The translations under genes and the position numbers were made by a program. Below are positions 42,612-52,561 of a stretch of 64,000 bases of DNA, piece after piece (the stretch's first letter is position 1; each line of letters opens with the position of its first letter). A model generated the notes under the pieces. That model did no database searches. It saw only the letters and a list, made by a program, of their open reading frames with translations, and had not been told where the DNA came from. Source of the stretch: Rhodobacteraceae bacterium (ex Bugula neritina AB1) (lineage in GTDB: Bacteria; Pseudomonadota; Alphaproteobacteria; Rhodobacterales; Rhodobacteraceae); NCBI GenBank assembly GCA_001730095.1, contig MDLF01000046.1:1-64000 (forward strand). Reading direction: 5' to 3'.

Positions 42612-45041
42612 CTAGCCGTGCAGGCCAAGTTCGTTGGCAGTCTTCCAGATGCGCCAGTGATCATGGGGCATGTTGGTGTGGCGCAGACCAAAGGCCCGGA
42701 AGGCGTCATGCACCGCATTCGAAAAGCACGGCACGCCGCCAACATGGGGGCTTTCGCCGACGCCTTTGGCCCCGATCGGATGATGCGGCGAGGGGGTGAC
42801 GGTGTAGTCGGTCTCGTAGTTGGGAACCTCCCATGCCGTCGGCAGGAAGAAGTCCATCAGCGTTCCCGTCTTCACGTTGCCCATGTCGTCATAGGCGATC
42901 TCTTGCCCCAGAGCGACGGCGAGCGCCTCGGTCAGGCCGCCGTGAACCTGGCCCTCGATGATCATCGGGTTGATCCGGGTGCCGCAGTCGTCCAGGGCAT
43001 AAAAGCGGCGGATATCGGTGACACCGGTGTCCACGTCGATGTCCATGACGCAGACATAGGCCCCGAACGGGTAGGTCATATTCGGCGGGTCGTAGTAGCT
43101 GACCGCCTCTAGCCCCGGCTCAATCCCCGGAATTGCCTGATTGTAGGCGGCAAAGGCGATTTCCTTCATCGTCTTGAATTTCTCAGGCGCGCCTTTGACC
43201 ACGAAACGGTCGACATCGAATTCGACGTCATCGTCATGGACTTCCATCAGGTAGGCCGCGATCATCTGCGCCTTGGCGCGAATTTTGCGCCCTGCCATCG
43301 CCGTGGCCGCCCCGGCCACCGGGGTTGATCGGGAGCCATAGGTGCCAAGCCCGTAGGGCGCGGTGTCGGTGTCGCCTTCCTCGATGGTGATGCTGTCGGC
43401 GGGCAGGCCGATTTCCGATGCCAGGATCTGCGCAAAGGTCGTGGCGTGCCCCTGGCCCTGGCTGATCGTGCCCAGCCGGGCAATGGCGGAGCCGGTAGGG
43501 TGGATGCGGATTTCGCAGCTGTCGAACATGCCAAGGCCAAGGATGTCGCAGTTCTTGACCGGACCCGCCCCGACGATTTCCGTAAAGAAGCTGAGGCCGA
43601 CCCCCATCAGCTTACGGGTTTTGCCTGCCTTGAAGTCCTCCACGCGCTGGGCCTGCTCGGCGCGCAAACCGTCATAGTCCACGGCTTTCAGCGCCTTTTC
43701 CCAAGCCGTGTGGTAGTCACCGGAGTCGTATTCCCAGCCAAGCGCCGCCTGATAGGGGAACTGCTCCTTCTTGATGAAGTTGATGCGGCGCAGTTCGGCG
43801 GCGTCCATGTTCAGCTCAATGGCCAGAACTTCGATCATCCGCTCGATGAAATACACAGCCTCTGTCACCCGGAAGGAGCAGCGGTAGCTGACGCCGCCCG
43901 GGGCTTTGTTGGTATAGGCGCCATCGACCTGGAGGTAGGCGGTTGGAATGTCATAAGACCCAGTGCAGATGTTCATGAATCCTGCGGGGAATTTGGTGGG
44001 GTCGGCGCAGGCGTCAAAGCCGCCGTGGTCGGCTGTCACATGGCAGTGAAGCCCGGTGATCTTGCCGTCTTTGGTGGCGCTGATCCGGCCCTTCATCCAG
44101 TAATCACGCGCAAAGGCGGTGGTCATGAGGTTGTCCATCCGGTCTTCGATCCACTTGACCGGCTTGCCGGTCACAATGGAGGCCACAACCGAGCAGACAT
44201 AGCCGGGATAAGCGCCCACCTTGTTGCCAAAGCCACCGCCGATATCCGGTGAGATCACGCGGATGTTGTGTTCCTCGATCCCTGAAATCAGGCTGACCAC
44301 GGTGCGGATCGCGTGCGGTGCCTGGAAGGTGCCCCAAAGCGTCAGCTTGCCGTTGACCTTGTCCATCGACGCCACACAGCCGCAGGTTTCCAGCGGGCAG
44401 GGGTGGGTGCGGTGGTAATACATGGTCTCTTCGGCCACCACCTCGGCATTGGCGAGGACTTCCGCTGTCGGGTCTTTGTCACCTGCTTCCCAGGTGAAAA
44501 TGTGGTTGTGGTGCTTGCGCGGGCCATGGGCGCCGTCCACCGGATTGCCGTTTGCGTCAACCGTGTCTTCGCGCAGCACCACATCGGATGTCAGCGCCTC
44601 GAAAGGGTCCACCAGAACCGGAAGCTCTTCGTATTCGACCTCAACCGCTTCGATGCCATCCGCCGCGGCATAGCGGTCCTCGGCGACGACAAAGGCGACC
44701 TCCTGGCCCTGGAACAGCACCTTGCCGTCGGCCAGCACCATTTGCTTGTCGCCTGCCAGGGTCGGCATCCAGTGCAGGCCCAGCGGCTCCAGGTCCTTTG
44801 CCGTCAGCACCGCCAGAACGCCGGGAACCTCCAGCGCGGCGGCGGTGTCAATGCGGGTGATCCGGGCGTGCGCGTAAGGCGACCGAACAAAGTCGCCGAA
44901 CAACATGCCATCCAGTTTCAAGTCGTCGACATAGTTGCCCTTGCCCTGCGTGAAGCGTGCATCTTCGACCCGCTTGCGCGAGCAGCCCATGCCTTTGAGG
45001 TTTTCAGCCCGTTCTTTGCGGCTTGCCACTTCGTCTTTCAT
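42612..45041 (-). CDS. coxL: aerobic CO dehydrogenase large subunit, form I
   Basis: 809 aa from the ATG at 45041, overlapping coxS by 4 bases. The active-site loop is VSYRCSFR with Cys at residue 388, the position and residue that bind Cu in the characterised enzyme; form II proteins have AYRGAGR instead. Molybdopterin-binding stretches [16 protein letters not shown] and [15 protein letters not shown] are present, and the catalytic Glu lies in [10 protein letters not shown]. It oxidises CO to CO2. The loop has Ser385 where form I usually has Ala. Confidence 0.96.
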   Translation of the reverse strand: MKDEVASRKERAENLKGMGCSRKRVEDARFTQGKGNYVDDLKLDGMLFGDFVRSPYAHARITRIDTAAALEVPGVLAVLTAKDLEPLGLHWMPTLAGDKQMVLADGKVLFQGQEVAFVVAEDRYAAADGIEAVEVEYEELPVLVDPFEALTSDVVLREDTVDANGNPVDGAHGPRKHHNHIFTWEAGDKDPTAEVLANAEVVAEETMYYHRTHPCPLETCGCVASMDKVNGKLTLWGTFQAPHAIRTVVSLISGIEEHNIRVISPDIGGGFGNKVGAYPGYVCSVVASIVTGKPVKWIEDRMDNLMTTAFARDYWMKGRISATKDGKITGLHCHVTADHGGFDACADPTKFPAGFMNICTGSYDIPTAYLQVDGAYTNKAPGGVSYRCSFRVTEAVYFIERMIEVLAIELNMDAAELRRINFIKKEQFPYQAALGWEYDSGDYHTAWEKALKAVDYDGLRAEQAQRVEDFKAGKTRKLMGVGLSFFTEIVGAGPVKNCDILGLGMFDSCEIRIHPTGSAIARLGTISQGQGHATTFAQILASEIGLPADSITIEEGDTDTAPYGLGTYGSRSTPVAGAATAMAGRKIRAKAQMIAAYLMEVHDDDVEFDVDRFVVKGAPEKFKTMKEIAFAAYNQAIPGIEPGLEAVSYYDPPNMTYPFGAYVCVMDIDVDTGVTDIRRFYALDDCGTRINPMIIEGQVHGGLTEALAVALGQEIAYDDMGNVKTGTLMDFFLPTAWEVPNYETDYTVTPSPHHPIGAKGVGESPHVGGVPCFSNAVHDAFRAFGLRHTNMPHDHWRIWKTANELGLHG

Positions 45042-45532
45042 TCCGCCGCCTCCTTGGCTGCATTCATTTCCGCTGCTGCGGCCTGAATGGATTTCACAAT
45101 GTTCTGATACCCGGTGCAGCGGCAGATATTGCCCGCCATGCCAAAGCGGATTTCTTCTTCTGTTGGAGTGGGGTTCTCTTCCAGCAGCTTGGTTGCGCGG
45201 GTGATCATGCCCGGGGTGCAGTAGCCGCACTGCAGGCCGTGGTGCTCTTTGAACGCCTCTTGCAGCGGGTGCAGCGCATCCGGGCTGCCAATGCCTTCGA
45301 TGGTGGTGATGTCCTTGCCGTCTGCCTGGGCCACGAACATGGTGCAGGATTTCACCGACTTGCCGTCAATGGTCACGGTGCAGGCGCCGCAATGGGAGGT
45401 TTCGCAGCCGATATGCGGACCGGTGACATTCAGCCGCTCGCGCAGCGTGTAGATCAGAAGCTCGCGCGGCTCGGCGAGGAATTCCTCTTCCTTGCCGTTT
45501 ACGGTGATTTTGTAGTGTTGTTTCTGTGACAT
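45038..45532 (-). CDS. coxS: aerobic CO dehydrogenase small iron-sulfur subunit
   Basis: 164 aa. Two [2Fe-2S] clusters are coordinated by [11 protein letters not shown] with a later Cys (SVKSCTMF), and by CGYCTPG with CRCTGY. It passes electrons from CoxL to the FAD in CoxM. Tightly coupled to coxL. Confidence 0.96.
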   Translation of the reverse strand: MSQKQHYKITVNGKEEEFLAEPRELLIYTLRERLNVTGPHIGCETSHCGACTVTIDGKSVKSCTMFVAQADGKDITTIEGIGSPDALHPLQEAFKEHHGLQCGYCTPGMITRATKLLEENPTPTEEEIRFGMAGNICRCTGYQNIVKSIQAAAAEMNAAKEAAE

Positions 45533-45543
45533 GAAATTTCCCC

Positions 45544-46398
45544 TCAGGCACGCGACCAGGCGCGTGTGATGGCCCGGCGCAAGATCACGCCTGCAACATG
45601 TTTCTTGAAGGCGACGGGACCGCGGTTGTCCTCTGTCGGGTCGATATCATCCAGCATCGCTGCGACGGCAGCGCTGAGCGCCGCATTATCAACCGATGTG
45701 CCGGCAAGGGCGGCGCCGGCGGCTTCGCAATAGACCGGTGTGTCGCTGAGGTTGGTCATCGCGATTGAGGCCGAAGCGCAGGCTGCGCCGTCTTTCACGA
45801 TTTGAACGGCGGCGGCAGCGGTGGCGTAGTCGCCGATTTTCCGCTTCTGCTTTTCATAGGCATAGCCCCCCTTGGGCAGCGGAATGGAGATCGCTGTCAG
45901 GACCTCTTGGTCTTCGCGTGCGGTCATATAGGCGGCTTCGTAAAAATCCCGAGCGGCGATCTCGCGCTCGCCATCCGGGCCAACCACGGTAAAGGCTGCA
46001 TCAAGGCACTGCATCAGGCCGGGCATGTCGTTGCCGGGATCGCCGTTTGCCACATTGCCGCCGACAGTGCCCATGTAGCGGACCTGAGGATCCGCGATTT
46101 GCAATGCGGCCTCGCGCAGGATCGGTGCGGTTTGTGCAAGGTCGGGGTGATCGATAATGGCGGCTTGGGTCACCATTGCACCGATGCGGATGGCATCCGC
46201 GCCGATCTCGATCCCGGACAAGCCGTCGACATCCTGCAGGTCGATCAGGTGCTGCACGTCAGCCATGCGCAGTTTCATCATCGGGATCAGGCTGTGACCG
46301 CCCGCCATGACGCGCGCCTCATCGCCGTGTTCTTCAAGGATGGACAGCACTGCGGCCATATCTTTGGGCCTATAATATTCAAATGCCGCTGGAATCAT
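45544..46398 (-). CDS. coxM: aerobic CO dehydrogenase medium FAD subunit
   Basis: 284 aa from the ATG at 46398 (GGAGG upstream). FAD-binding signatures [13 protein letters not shown] (residues about 33-45) and [14 protein letters not shown]. First structural gene of the operon; coxS starts 11 bases downstream of its stop. It hands electrons to the respiratory chain. Confidence 0.95.
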   Translation of the reverse strand: MIPAAFEYYRPKDMAAVLSILEEHGDEARVMAGGHSLIPMMKLRMADVQHLIDLQDVDGLSGIEIGADAIRIGAMVTQAAIIDHPDLAQTAPILREAALQIADPQVRYMGTVGGNVANGDPGNDMPGLMQCLDAAFTVVGPDGEREIAARDFYEAAYMTAREDQEVLTAISIPLPKGGYAYEKQKRKIGDYATAAAAVQIVKDGAACASASIAMTNLSDTPVYCEAAGAALAGTSVDNAALSAAVAAMLDDIDPTEDNRGPVAFKKHVAGVILRRAITRAWSRA

Positions 46399-46510
46399 TG
46401 GCACTCCTCCCTTCATGCGAATGTTCTGGCTGAGGGAGATGACTGCATAGGCCCGTGTGCGAGGGCTTCAGAATTTCAATGAAAACCCGGTAATTCGCAC
46501 GAAATGCGTC

Positions 46511-47632
46511 TTAGGTTGCACGAACTGCGCCGGCCTGCGACGCAAGGGCATCCTGAATGGTTCTGAGTTTGGAGCGGCTGACTGGAGCAGGCGGCAGTTC
46601 GTCGCCGTCAAAGAGGCAGCGGCCCTTGTCCTTGGTCCGTTCGAACCTGGCAACGCGCTGCGGATTCACCAGATAGCTTCTGTGTGTCTGCAAAAAGCCG
46701 GCGGGCAACAGCCGCTTGGCGGCTTCTGTCACGGGCCAGACGCAAAACAGGCGGTCTTTTTCTGTGTAGACTTGGGTGTAATGCCCGTCTGCCCGGACAA
46801 ACAGAACGTCCTCGGCGGAAATAAAGACTTTGCCGCCATCCCGTTCGCAGGGAATTTGCAGCAGCGGCTGTGCAGCTTCCGGTGCCGGACTGGCTGCGGG
46901 CGCGGCATCCTGATGTTTGGGGGCGGGCAGGTAGGTCACGCTGACCCACAGGCAGGCGCCGAACATGATGAAACTGAAGAATATCACGCCGAGCGCGAGA
47001 GTCTCATTGCTCATCAATGGGCCGAACTCGGCGCTGCTTGGAACGGCAGCGAACCTGGTGCCGGCCATGGCCAGGAAGTGAACACTGCAGACGGCGGCGG
47101 CAAAACAGATCGTTCCCAGGACGATGTGCCTGTTTGTTCGTTGCCCGTAAGCAATCCCGAAGGCCAGCATGCAAAGCGCGATTGCGGCGACAGAAGACAG
47201 GATGACGCCAGCGGGCGTATAGACCGCGCGGCACAGTTCCAGCCCGGCCATGCCGATATAATGCATCGCCAGAATCCCAACCCCGACCAGGCCACCCGCC
47301 ATTGCAATTGTCAGGCGGCTGCGGCCGGTGAAGTGAAGCAGGATGAGAGCGGCTCCGACAATCAGGATTGCCACCAGCGCGGAAACAAGGGTGATCGCGG
47401 CATCATAGTAGAACAGGACCGGCATCTGCAGCCCCAGCATCGCTACGAAATGCATCGCCCAGATGCCGCCGCCGAGGGCCACTGCAGCCAGGCTGACCGA
47501 AGCCTTCTTGTGGAAGACCGGCTTGGCCGCGAGGTCGCGTGTCATCGACAATCCGGTGAAGCCGGCCACCAGGGCGACCAGGCAGGACATGGCGACGAGT
47601 AAGACATTGTGGCTGGTGTCGAGAAGATCCAT
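46511..47632 (-). CDS. coxC: CoxC-like MHYT-LytTR membrane sensor/regulator
   Basis: 373 aa from the ATG at 47632. The N-terminal membrane domain has seven helices with repeated MHYT motifs (AMHFVAM, AMHYIGM, SVHFLAM), thought to bind a metal and sense CO, O2 or NO. A linker rich in Ala/Pro leads to a C-terminal LytTR DNA-binding domain (VRADGHYTQVYTEKDRL, FLQTHRSYLVNPQRVARF). This layout is that of CoxC/CoxH. Located just upstream of coxM, it likely controls the operon in response to CO. Confidence 0.9.
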   Translation of the reverse strand: MDLLDTSHNVLLVAMSCLVALVAGFTGLSMTRDLAAKPVFHKKASVSLAAVALGGGIWAMHFVAMLGLQMPVLFYYDAAITLVSALVAILIVGAALILLHFTGRSRLTIAMAGGLVGVGILAMHYIGMAGLELCRAVYTPAGVILSSVAAIALCMLAFGIAYGQRTNRHIVLGTICFAAAVCSVHFLAMAGTRFAAVPSSAEFGPLMSNETLALGVIFFSFIMFGACLWVSVTYLPAPKHQDAAPAASPAPEAAQPLLQIPCERDGGKVFISAEDVLFVRADGHYTQVYTEKDRLFCVWPVTEAAKRLLPAGFLQTHRSYLVNPQRVARFERTKDKGRCLFDGDELPPAPVSRSKLRTIQDALASQAGAVRAT

Positions 47633-47911
47633 GTGCGCAAGCTGACCAAAAAAGCCGGTGATTAGCAAACATAACGATGAGCAAGGCGGATCAAATTTGC
47701 CGTATGCAGGGGCTGCCAGCCGCCTGGGGACATGCCTGCAGTGTTTTTTGCAGTGTCTTGGGGCCTGTGTGCAGCTGCACGCCGCGGGCTGCAAAGGTGA
47801 AATATGGTCTTGCCCGTGCAATAGCCCTTTGGGCGCCGTTTTTGTCAGGGCGTCTTTAGCTGCTGAATGATAACGTGTTAAGTTATGTACGATGCAGACA
47901 GGGAGAGATGG
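47633..47911. promoter_or_regulatory. divergent control region between coxC and the AhpD-like gene
   Basis: 279 bp between divergent starts. It contains AACGTGTTAAGTT near 47872-47884 and other A+T-rich patches. A LytTR protein such as CoxC would bind direct repeats about 21 bp apart; I do not see a clear pair, so no site is claimed. Confidence 0.4.
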
Positions 47912-48526
47912 ATGGCTTGGATCAAAACGGTTGAATATGCATCAGCGTCGGGCAAGCTGAAGAAGCTGTATGACCGCCTTAAGGGGTCGGGTCCGGTTGA
48001 GCGTATCGACAACATCATGATGGTGCATTCCCTGCGGCCGCATTCGATGGAGGGCCATATGGCGCTTTACAAGAATGTGCTGCATCACTCCGGCAACCAG
48101 GTTCCCAAGTGGTTTCTGGAGGTGCTTGGGGTCTGGGTGTCCAGTCTCAATGACTGCGGATATTGTGTTGAACATCACTTTGCGGGCTTGCAGCGGCTGT
48201 TGGGCGATGAGGCGCGGGGGCTGGCGATCCGGGCGGCGATCGAGGCGCGCATGCCGGAAACCGCACCGCTGGAGCCTGCGCAGATTCTGGCGATGGGCTA
48301 TGCGCGCAAACTGACCGAAGCGCCTGCCAGTGTGAGCGAGGACGATGTGGCAGCATTGCGCGCGGCGGGGGTCGAGGATGGTGAAATCCTGGAGATCAAT
48401 CAGGTGACGGCCTATTTTTCCTATGCCAACCGGACGGTGCTGGGTCTGGGATGTTCGACCAGAGGCGATGTGCTGGGGCTGAGCCCGAATAATTCGGAGA
48501 ACTCCGATGACTGGGGGCATACCTAG
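47912..48526 (+). CDS. AhpD-like peroxidase-related/carboxymuconolactone decarboxylase family protein
   Basis: 204 aa from the ATG at 47912 (MAWIKTVEYASASGKLKKLY). Redox motif CGYCVEHHFAG (about residue 87) matches the AhpD CxxC-EHH signature. The fold is helical throughout. Likely cytosolic alkyl-hydroperoxidase or thiol reductase. Divergent from the cox operon; an inverted dispersed repeat starts at its stop codon. Confidence 0.88.
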   Translation: MAWIKTVEYASASGKLKKLYDRLKGSGPVERIDNIMMVHSLRPHSMEGHMALYKNVLHHSGNQVPKWFLEVLGVWVSSLNDCGYCVEHHFAGLQRLLGDEARGLAIRAAIEARMPETAPLEPAQILAMGYARKLTEAPASVSEDDVAALRAAGVEDGEILEINQVTAYFSYANRTVLGLGCSTRGDVLGLSPNNSENSDDWGHT

Positions 48527-48588
48527 GGGCGCTGCCCCTCGGCCCTGGCGGGCCTCACCCCGGGGGATTTGAGACCAGAAAGAAGCAG
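48525..48588 (-). repeat. dispersed intergenic repeat, copy B (inverted)
   Basis: On the minus strand it reads like copy A (31917-31982): TGCTTCTTTCTGGTC, then CCCCCGGGG, two GGCC arms, and the final AGGGGCAGCGCCCCT. It overlaps the stop codon of the AhpD-like gene and is in the opposite orientation to copy A relative to its upstream gene. Confidence 0.75.
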
Positions 48589-49060
48589 GCGGCTTGTTGG
48601 GCGGTGTTTTTGCTGCGTGAAGGGCGTATCTTTTGTTGCAGGTCAGCCCGGTGTGGCAGCATCTGTCGGCCAGCGGCGAGATCGATTTCAAGGACCGCTT
48701 CTGGTATAATCTGGCGAGGGGAAGCGGATGCCGGTGTGGTCCGGTATTCGGCTGCAGCAAGGCTGTATCTCGCTCATGCAGGCAGAGCAGTGGCGGCGGT
48801 TTACCTTGTACAGGGCCGATCCGCTGAAACAGTGGAAGCTGCCGTTGGTCCGTAGGGCCTTGCTGGATTATCCGGGCAAGAACCCGGAATTTGCGCAGCC
48901 ACCAGTGCGCCTGATTGTTGGCCAGGCGTGTCAGGTAATCCAACAGCCGGGTTACATCCTGGGCTAGGTGCTGCACCTGGAGCAAATGGGCGCGCTGATC
49001 CTTGCCTGCCGAACGGGCCGACGCTTGCGGGGCTGTGCGGCAGGGCTTAGACCTTGGGCC
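48589..49060. other. 472-bp region without a supported gene
   Basis: Contains a 79-codon frame at 48728-48967 (+), with plausible composition (QWRRFTLYRADPLKQWKLPL) but no ribosome site or domain. Another frame at 48633-48827 overlaps it and reads SASGEIDFKDRFWYNLARG. The two could be pieces of one frameshifted gene. I leave this uncalled. Confidence 0.4.
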
Positions 49061-49696
49061 ATGAAACATTTTCTTCCTTTGCTTGCGTTTGCATTTCTGC
49101 CCCCGCAGGGAGCCGTGGCACATCCGCATATCTTTGTTGAGACCGGGGTGAAGCTTGAGATTTCGAAGGACGGGCTGTTGCAGGCAGTGGAGATCACCTG
49201 GGCCTATGATGAATTTTATTCTCTGCTGATCTTTGAGGACCGGGGGCTGGACGGTGACTATGACGGGACGCTGACCCAACAGGAGCTGGCGCAGCTGCAG
49301 GGGTTCGACCTGGCTTGGAGCGCGGGATTTCAGGGGGACACCTATCTGACCCGGGCAGATGAGGCGCTGGGCTTGGGTGCGCCGGAGCATCTGTCGACCG
49401 AAGTGACCGATGGGCGGATCACCACAAGACACCGGCGCAGGCTGGCAGAGCCGCAGGACGCAGATGGGATCGTGATCAAGGCCTATGATCCGACCTACTA
49501 CACGGCTTACACCGTGAACCAGGGGCTGGAGATTTCTGGCGGCTGCCAGGGCAGCATCACGCCGCCGGATCTGGACCAGGCGTATACACTGGTGGAGGAG
49601 CTGCTGTACGCGATGCCGACAGATCAGGCCGAGACGGCCTATCCGGAAGTGGGCGAGGCCTTTGCCGATACAATCCGCTTGAGATGTGGCGCATAA
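49061..49696 (+). CDS. DUF1007 periplasmic protein
   Basis: 211 aa from the ATG at 49061, which begins a signal peptide ([19 protein letters not shown]). The mature protein starts with the hallmark [10 protein letters not shown], a likely metal-binding His pair, and continues [21 protein letters not shown]1007 proteins are usually next to nickel/cobalt or zinc exporters, as here: the next gene overlaps its stop. Confidence 0.88.
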   Translation: MKHFLPLLAFAFLPPQGAVAHPHIFVETGVKLEISKDGLLQAVEITWAYDEFYSLLIFEDRGLDGDYDGTLTQQELAQLQGFDLAWSAGFQGDTYLTRADEALGLGAPEHLSTEVTDGRITTRHRRRLAEPQDADGIVIKAYDPTYYTAYTVNQGLEISGGCQGSITPPDLDQAYTLVEELLYAMPTDQAETAYPEVGEAFADTIRLRCGA

Positions 49697-50621
49697 GGTG
49701 AAGTTTTTATTAACAATAGCAGCATTCTGCATGGCTGCCCTTGCGGTCTGGCTCTGGGGTTTTGATGGGGCAGGCGCGGTTTCTGCCTGGGCGGCGGAAG
49801 GCCAGCGCGAGGTGCAGACTGCGATGGCGCGTGGGCTCAGGGCGTTACGGGCAGGTGAGCCGGGGGCGTTGATGGCGCTGTTGTCCCTGTGCTTTGCCTA
49901 CGGGTTCTTTCACGCCGCCGGGCCGGGGCATGGCAAGCTGGTGATCGGTGGTTATGGCATGGGCAAGCCTGTGCCTTTGACGCGACTGGCGGGGCTGGCA
50001 CTGGTGTCTTCGCTGGCGCAGGCGGCAACCGCAGTGCTGTTGGTCGCGGGTGGGCTGATGCTGCTGGATTGGGGGCGCGAGCAGCTGACCAGTGCCGCAG
50101 AGGATGTGCTGGCGCCGGTGTCCTACGGGCTGATTGCGCTTGTGGGGCTGTGGCTGCTGGTACGGGGCGGGCGGCGGCTGCTGGCAAGCTGGGCGATTCC
50201 AGCGAAAGTGCATGCAGGTCACACTCACCATCACGGTCACAGTCATGACGACGGGGTCTGTACCTCCTGCGGGCACCGGCATGGGCCGACGATGGAAGAG
50301 GCTGCCAGTGTTCATTCCCTGCGGGACGCGCTGGCGATTGTCGGTGCGGTGGCGCTGCGACCCTGCACCGGGGCGGTGTTCCTGCTGCTCTTGACCTGGC
50401 GCATGGGTGTGCTGTGGGCCGGGATCGCCGGGGCCTTTGCCATGGGGCTGGGTACAGCAACGGTGACTGTGGCGGTGGCAGCTGCCACGGTGACCCTGCG
50501 CAAGGGCGCGCTGGCGCAGATGGAAGGAACCGGCGCGTTGCGGGCAGCGGCCCTGCTGGAGATCCTGGCGGGCGCCGTGGTGGCAGTGCTGGCCAGCCAG
50601 ATCATGCTGCGGGCGTTGTGA
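49686..50621 (+). CDS. nickel/cobalt exporter-like membrane protein (RcnA/NicO family)
   Basis: 311 aa from a GTG at 49686, overlapping DUF1007 by 11 bases; a GTG at 49698 is an alternative. Six TM helices. Family motifs: [17 protein letters not shown] in helix 2, a cytosolic His-rich loop ([15 protein letters not shown]) and [12 protein letters not shown]. Probably exports Ni2+, Co2+ or Zn2+; the His loop would sense or buffer metal. Works with the periplasmic DUF1007 partner. Confidence 0.88.
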   Translation: MAHKVKFLLTIAAFCMAALAVWLWGFDGAGAVSAWAAEGQREVQTAMARGLRALRAGEPGALMALLSLCFAYGFFHAAGPGHGKLVIGGYGMGKPVPLTRLAGLALVSSLAQAATAVLLVAGGLMLLDWGREQLTSAAEDVLAPVSYGLIALVGLWLLVRGGRRLLASWAIPAKVHAGHTHHHGHSHDDGVCTSCGHRHGPTMEEAASVHSLRDALAIVGAVALRPCTGAVFLLLLTWRMGVLWAGIAGAFAMGLGTATVTVAVAAATVTLRKGALAQMEGTGALRAAALLEILAGAVVAVLASQIMLRAL

Positions 50622-50952
50622 GAGGGGCAGGCGAAGGCAGTGGGTGAATGGCACCCACGTGACCTCATCGCTTTGCCGTTTGTGTCGGGCGCGGTTTAGG
50701 GAATGCTCTCAACCAGACAACCTTGCTTTGACCTTTTTACTAACCAGTGGGGCTGGTTACCAGAGAAAGCGAGATGCGGCATCTGAAGCGCGCAGCAAGC
50801 AGGGAAATTGGCGGCATTTTTCAGTCCGGTTGGTTTTTGGCAGGGTGATACAGTCCTGCCGCGGCAAGGGGCCGTAAAGAGCCCATCGAGTAGAATGCTG
50901 CAGCGCCGCTGAAGGATTGCCTGGTCATGGTTTTGACTGCAGGCGGAACTCT
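50622..50952. other. 331-bp non-coding gap
   Basis: Lies between the convergent NicO-like and LysE genes. The minus-strand frame crossing it is an extension of a LysE shadow. No clear terminator, repeat or RNA gene seen. Confidence 0.45.
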
Positions 50953-51582
50953 TCAATTTGATGGAAGTTCTTTGTACCCTTTGAAAACCAGCAAAGCACC
51001 AACGCCCAAAAGACCCAAAGCACTCAGCTTCTCGATACTGAAACGGCCGGAAAGGGTTTTTTGAAATGCGTACATTGCAATAAGTGCGTATCCGAAGATG
51101 AAAGCAGCATCCAGGCCCACAAAAATCGCTCCATAGATCAATGATTGCATTGCAACGCTGTGCTCTGGAGAGATGAAACCGGGGAAAAGCGCAACGAAAA
51201 AGACAATGGCCTTGGGGTTCGTCACGCATGCAAAGAACCCGGCAAAGAAAGTTGCCTTGGGAACCGTGCCGACGTGTGCCGGTGCTTGTTTTGTGGTTGC
51301 CGAGCTACGCAGCGATTGCCAAGCGAGAAACAAAATAAAGACACCGCCTGCGATCTGGAGGTAAGGCAGGATGATTTCAGACATTGCCATCAGCGTTTGA
51401 AGACTTGCAACCGCGATCAGTATGTGGATGACCGATCCAAGGGCATCCCCCGCAACCGTAACCGCCGCAGCGCGTGGCCCGAACCTGACCGCCTGCGATG
51501 ATGCAAGTGCGACAGAGGGTCCTGGAGTGACCACAATCAGCAGTGTCGCTGTCAAAAAGCTCATGAATAGAAGCGTATCCAT
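50953..51582 (-). CDS. LysE/RhtB-family amino-acid exporter
   Basis: 209 aa, six TM helices. Family motif at the start: VVTPGPSVALASSQAVRFG; the mid-helix ACVTNPKAIVFFVALFPGF is also diagnostic. It should export an amino acid or homoserine lactone-like solute. Base composition is visibly lower in G+C than both flanks, suggesting horizontal gain. Confidence 0.9.
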   Translation of the reverse strand: MDTLLFMSFLTATLLIVVTPGPSVALASSQAVRFGPRAAAVTVAGDALGSVIHILIAVASLQTLMAMSEIILPYLQIAGGVFILFLAWQSLRSSATTKQAPAHVGTVPKATFFAGFFACVTNPKAIVFFVALFPGFISPEHSVAMQSLIYGAIFVGLDAAFIFGYALIAMYAFQKTLSGRFSIEKLSALGLLGVGALLVFKGYKELPSN

Positions 51583-51809
51583 GATCCTACCTGCCGTGAA
51601 TGATTTGCGCCGAAGCTATGCCGAACAGGGAAAAGGGTCGAGTGGGAAAATTCAAACCAATAAGCCCGGATTCTCTATAGGTAATTTGTGTAGAGGGTTC
51701 ATAGCCGACAAGCCAGCCGCTTGTTTTAGCGGCAGAAAAGTCCTGCGGTCTGGACATTGACCCTTCGTGCTCCGAAGGTCGGATCTACCTATGGGCCAGC
51801 TATGCGGAT

Positions 51810-52460
51810 TTACTCTGTCAGCGCATCCTCCAGCATTGCAAACAGCGGCGACAGGGTCAGATGCGCGGACATCAGGGCGGCCATCGGGGTTGCTTGCTCC
51901 TGCGCGGTCATTTCGTGCCACAGTGTCAGTGACTTGCGGCGCAGCTGGGGGCCGTGGGGATGCGCTTTGCCATAGGGGGCGGGGACGCGTTTCAGTTCCG
52001 GCTCCTTGGCTGCAAAACCGCCAAGCGCCAGCACGCCGAGGAGGGCTGAGACCTCATCCCCCCATGCGCCGTCCAGGGCTGTGCGCCAGTGGGCGGTTTG
52101 CTGCGGTGAAAAACCCATGATGCCGCCGCCGACGGTGCAGTAATCGGGGGCGATGCCGAGGAACAGGGCGCAGCCTGCGCCGTTCACCGTCCACATCATG
52201 TGCAGATGGGTGTTGTAGGGGGTCTTGTCTTTGGAAAACCGCACATCGCGCTGGGGGCGGAACAGTTTGGTTGCAACCGTGGCGCCGCTGCGTTTGGACA
52301 CCGCTTGGGCAACCTCGTCCAGCAGCAGCCGGGCAGGTGACTTGAGCTGTGTTTCGTATTGCGCCCTGTGGTCGTTGAACCATTCCCGGCTGTTGTTCTG
52401 CGCCAGCCCGGCCAGAAAGGCGTGGGCATCGGGGATCAGCTGGGTGAAAACGTCGGGCAT
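51810..52460 (-). CDS. DUF2461 family protein
   Basis: 216 aa from the ATG at 52460 (GGAGCC upstream). DUF2461 signature: FLAGLAQNNSREWFNDHRAQ, FRPQRDVRFSKDKTPYNTH and LFLGIAPDYCTVGGGI. Cytosolic, function unknown. Divergent from the MATE gene with about 100 bases between starts. Confidence 0.88.
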   Translation of the reverse strand: MPDVFTQLIPDAHAFLAGLAQNNSREWFNDHRAQYETQLKSPARLLLDEVAQAVSKRSGATVATKLFRPQRDVRFSKDKTPYNTHLHMMWTVNGAGCALFLGIAPDYCTVGGGIMGFSPQQTAHWRTALDGAWGDEVSALLGVLALGGFAAKEPELKRVPAPYGKAHPHGPQLRRKSLTLWHEMTAQEQATPMAALMSAHLTLSPLFAMLEDALTE

Positions 52461-52561
52461 CAAGGGCTCCTGCAGAGGGGGTGGTGCCTGTGCAGAATAC
52501 CACCAATACCTCATGCACTGGCAAGGGAACTCTGCTCTTGCGGTGGGGTGTTGGCCGTCTT

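Noticed and set aside
48633..48967. Two overlapping short frames (64 and 79 codons)
   Set aside because: Composition is protein-like, but there is no ribosome site, no homology and they conflict with each other. Possible frameshifted gene, not supported enough to call.
47942..49732. 596-codon minus-strand open frame
   Set aside because: It runs antisense through the AhpD-like and DUF1007 genes, which have clear domains and starts. Its product is low-complexity and His/Arg/Gln-rich, typical of a GC-rich shadow.
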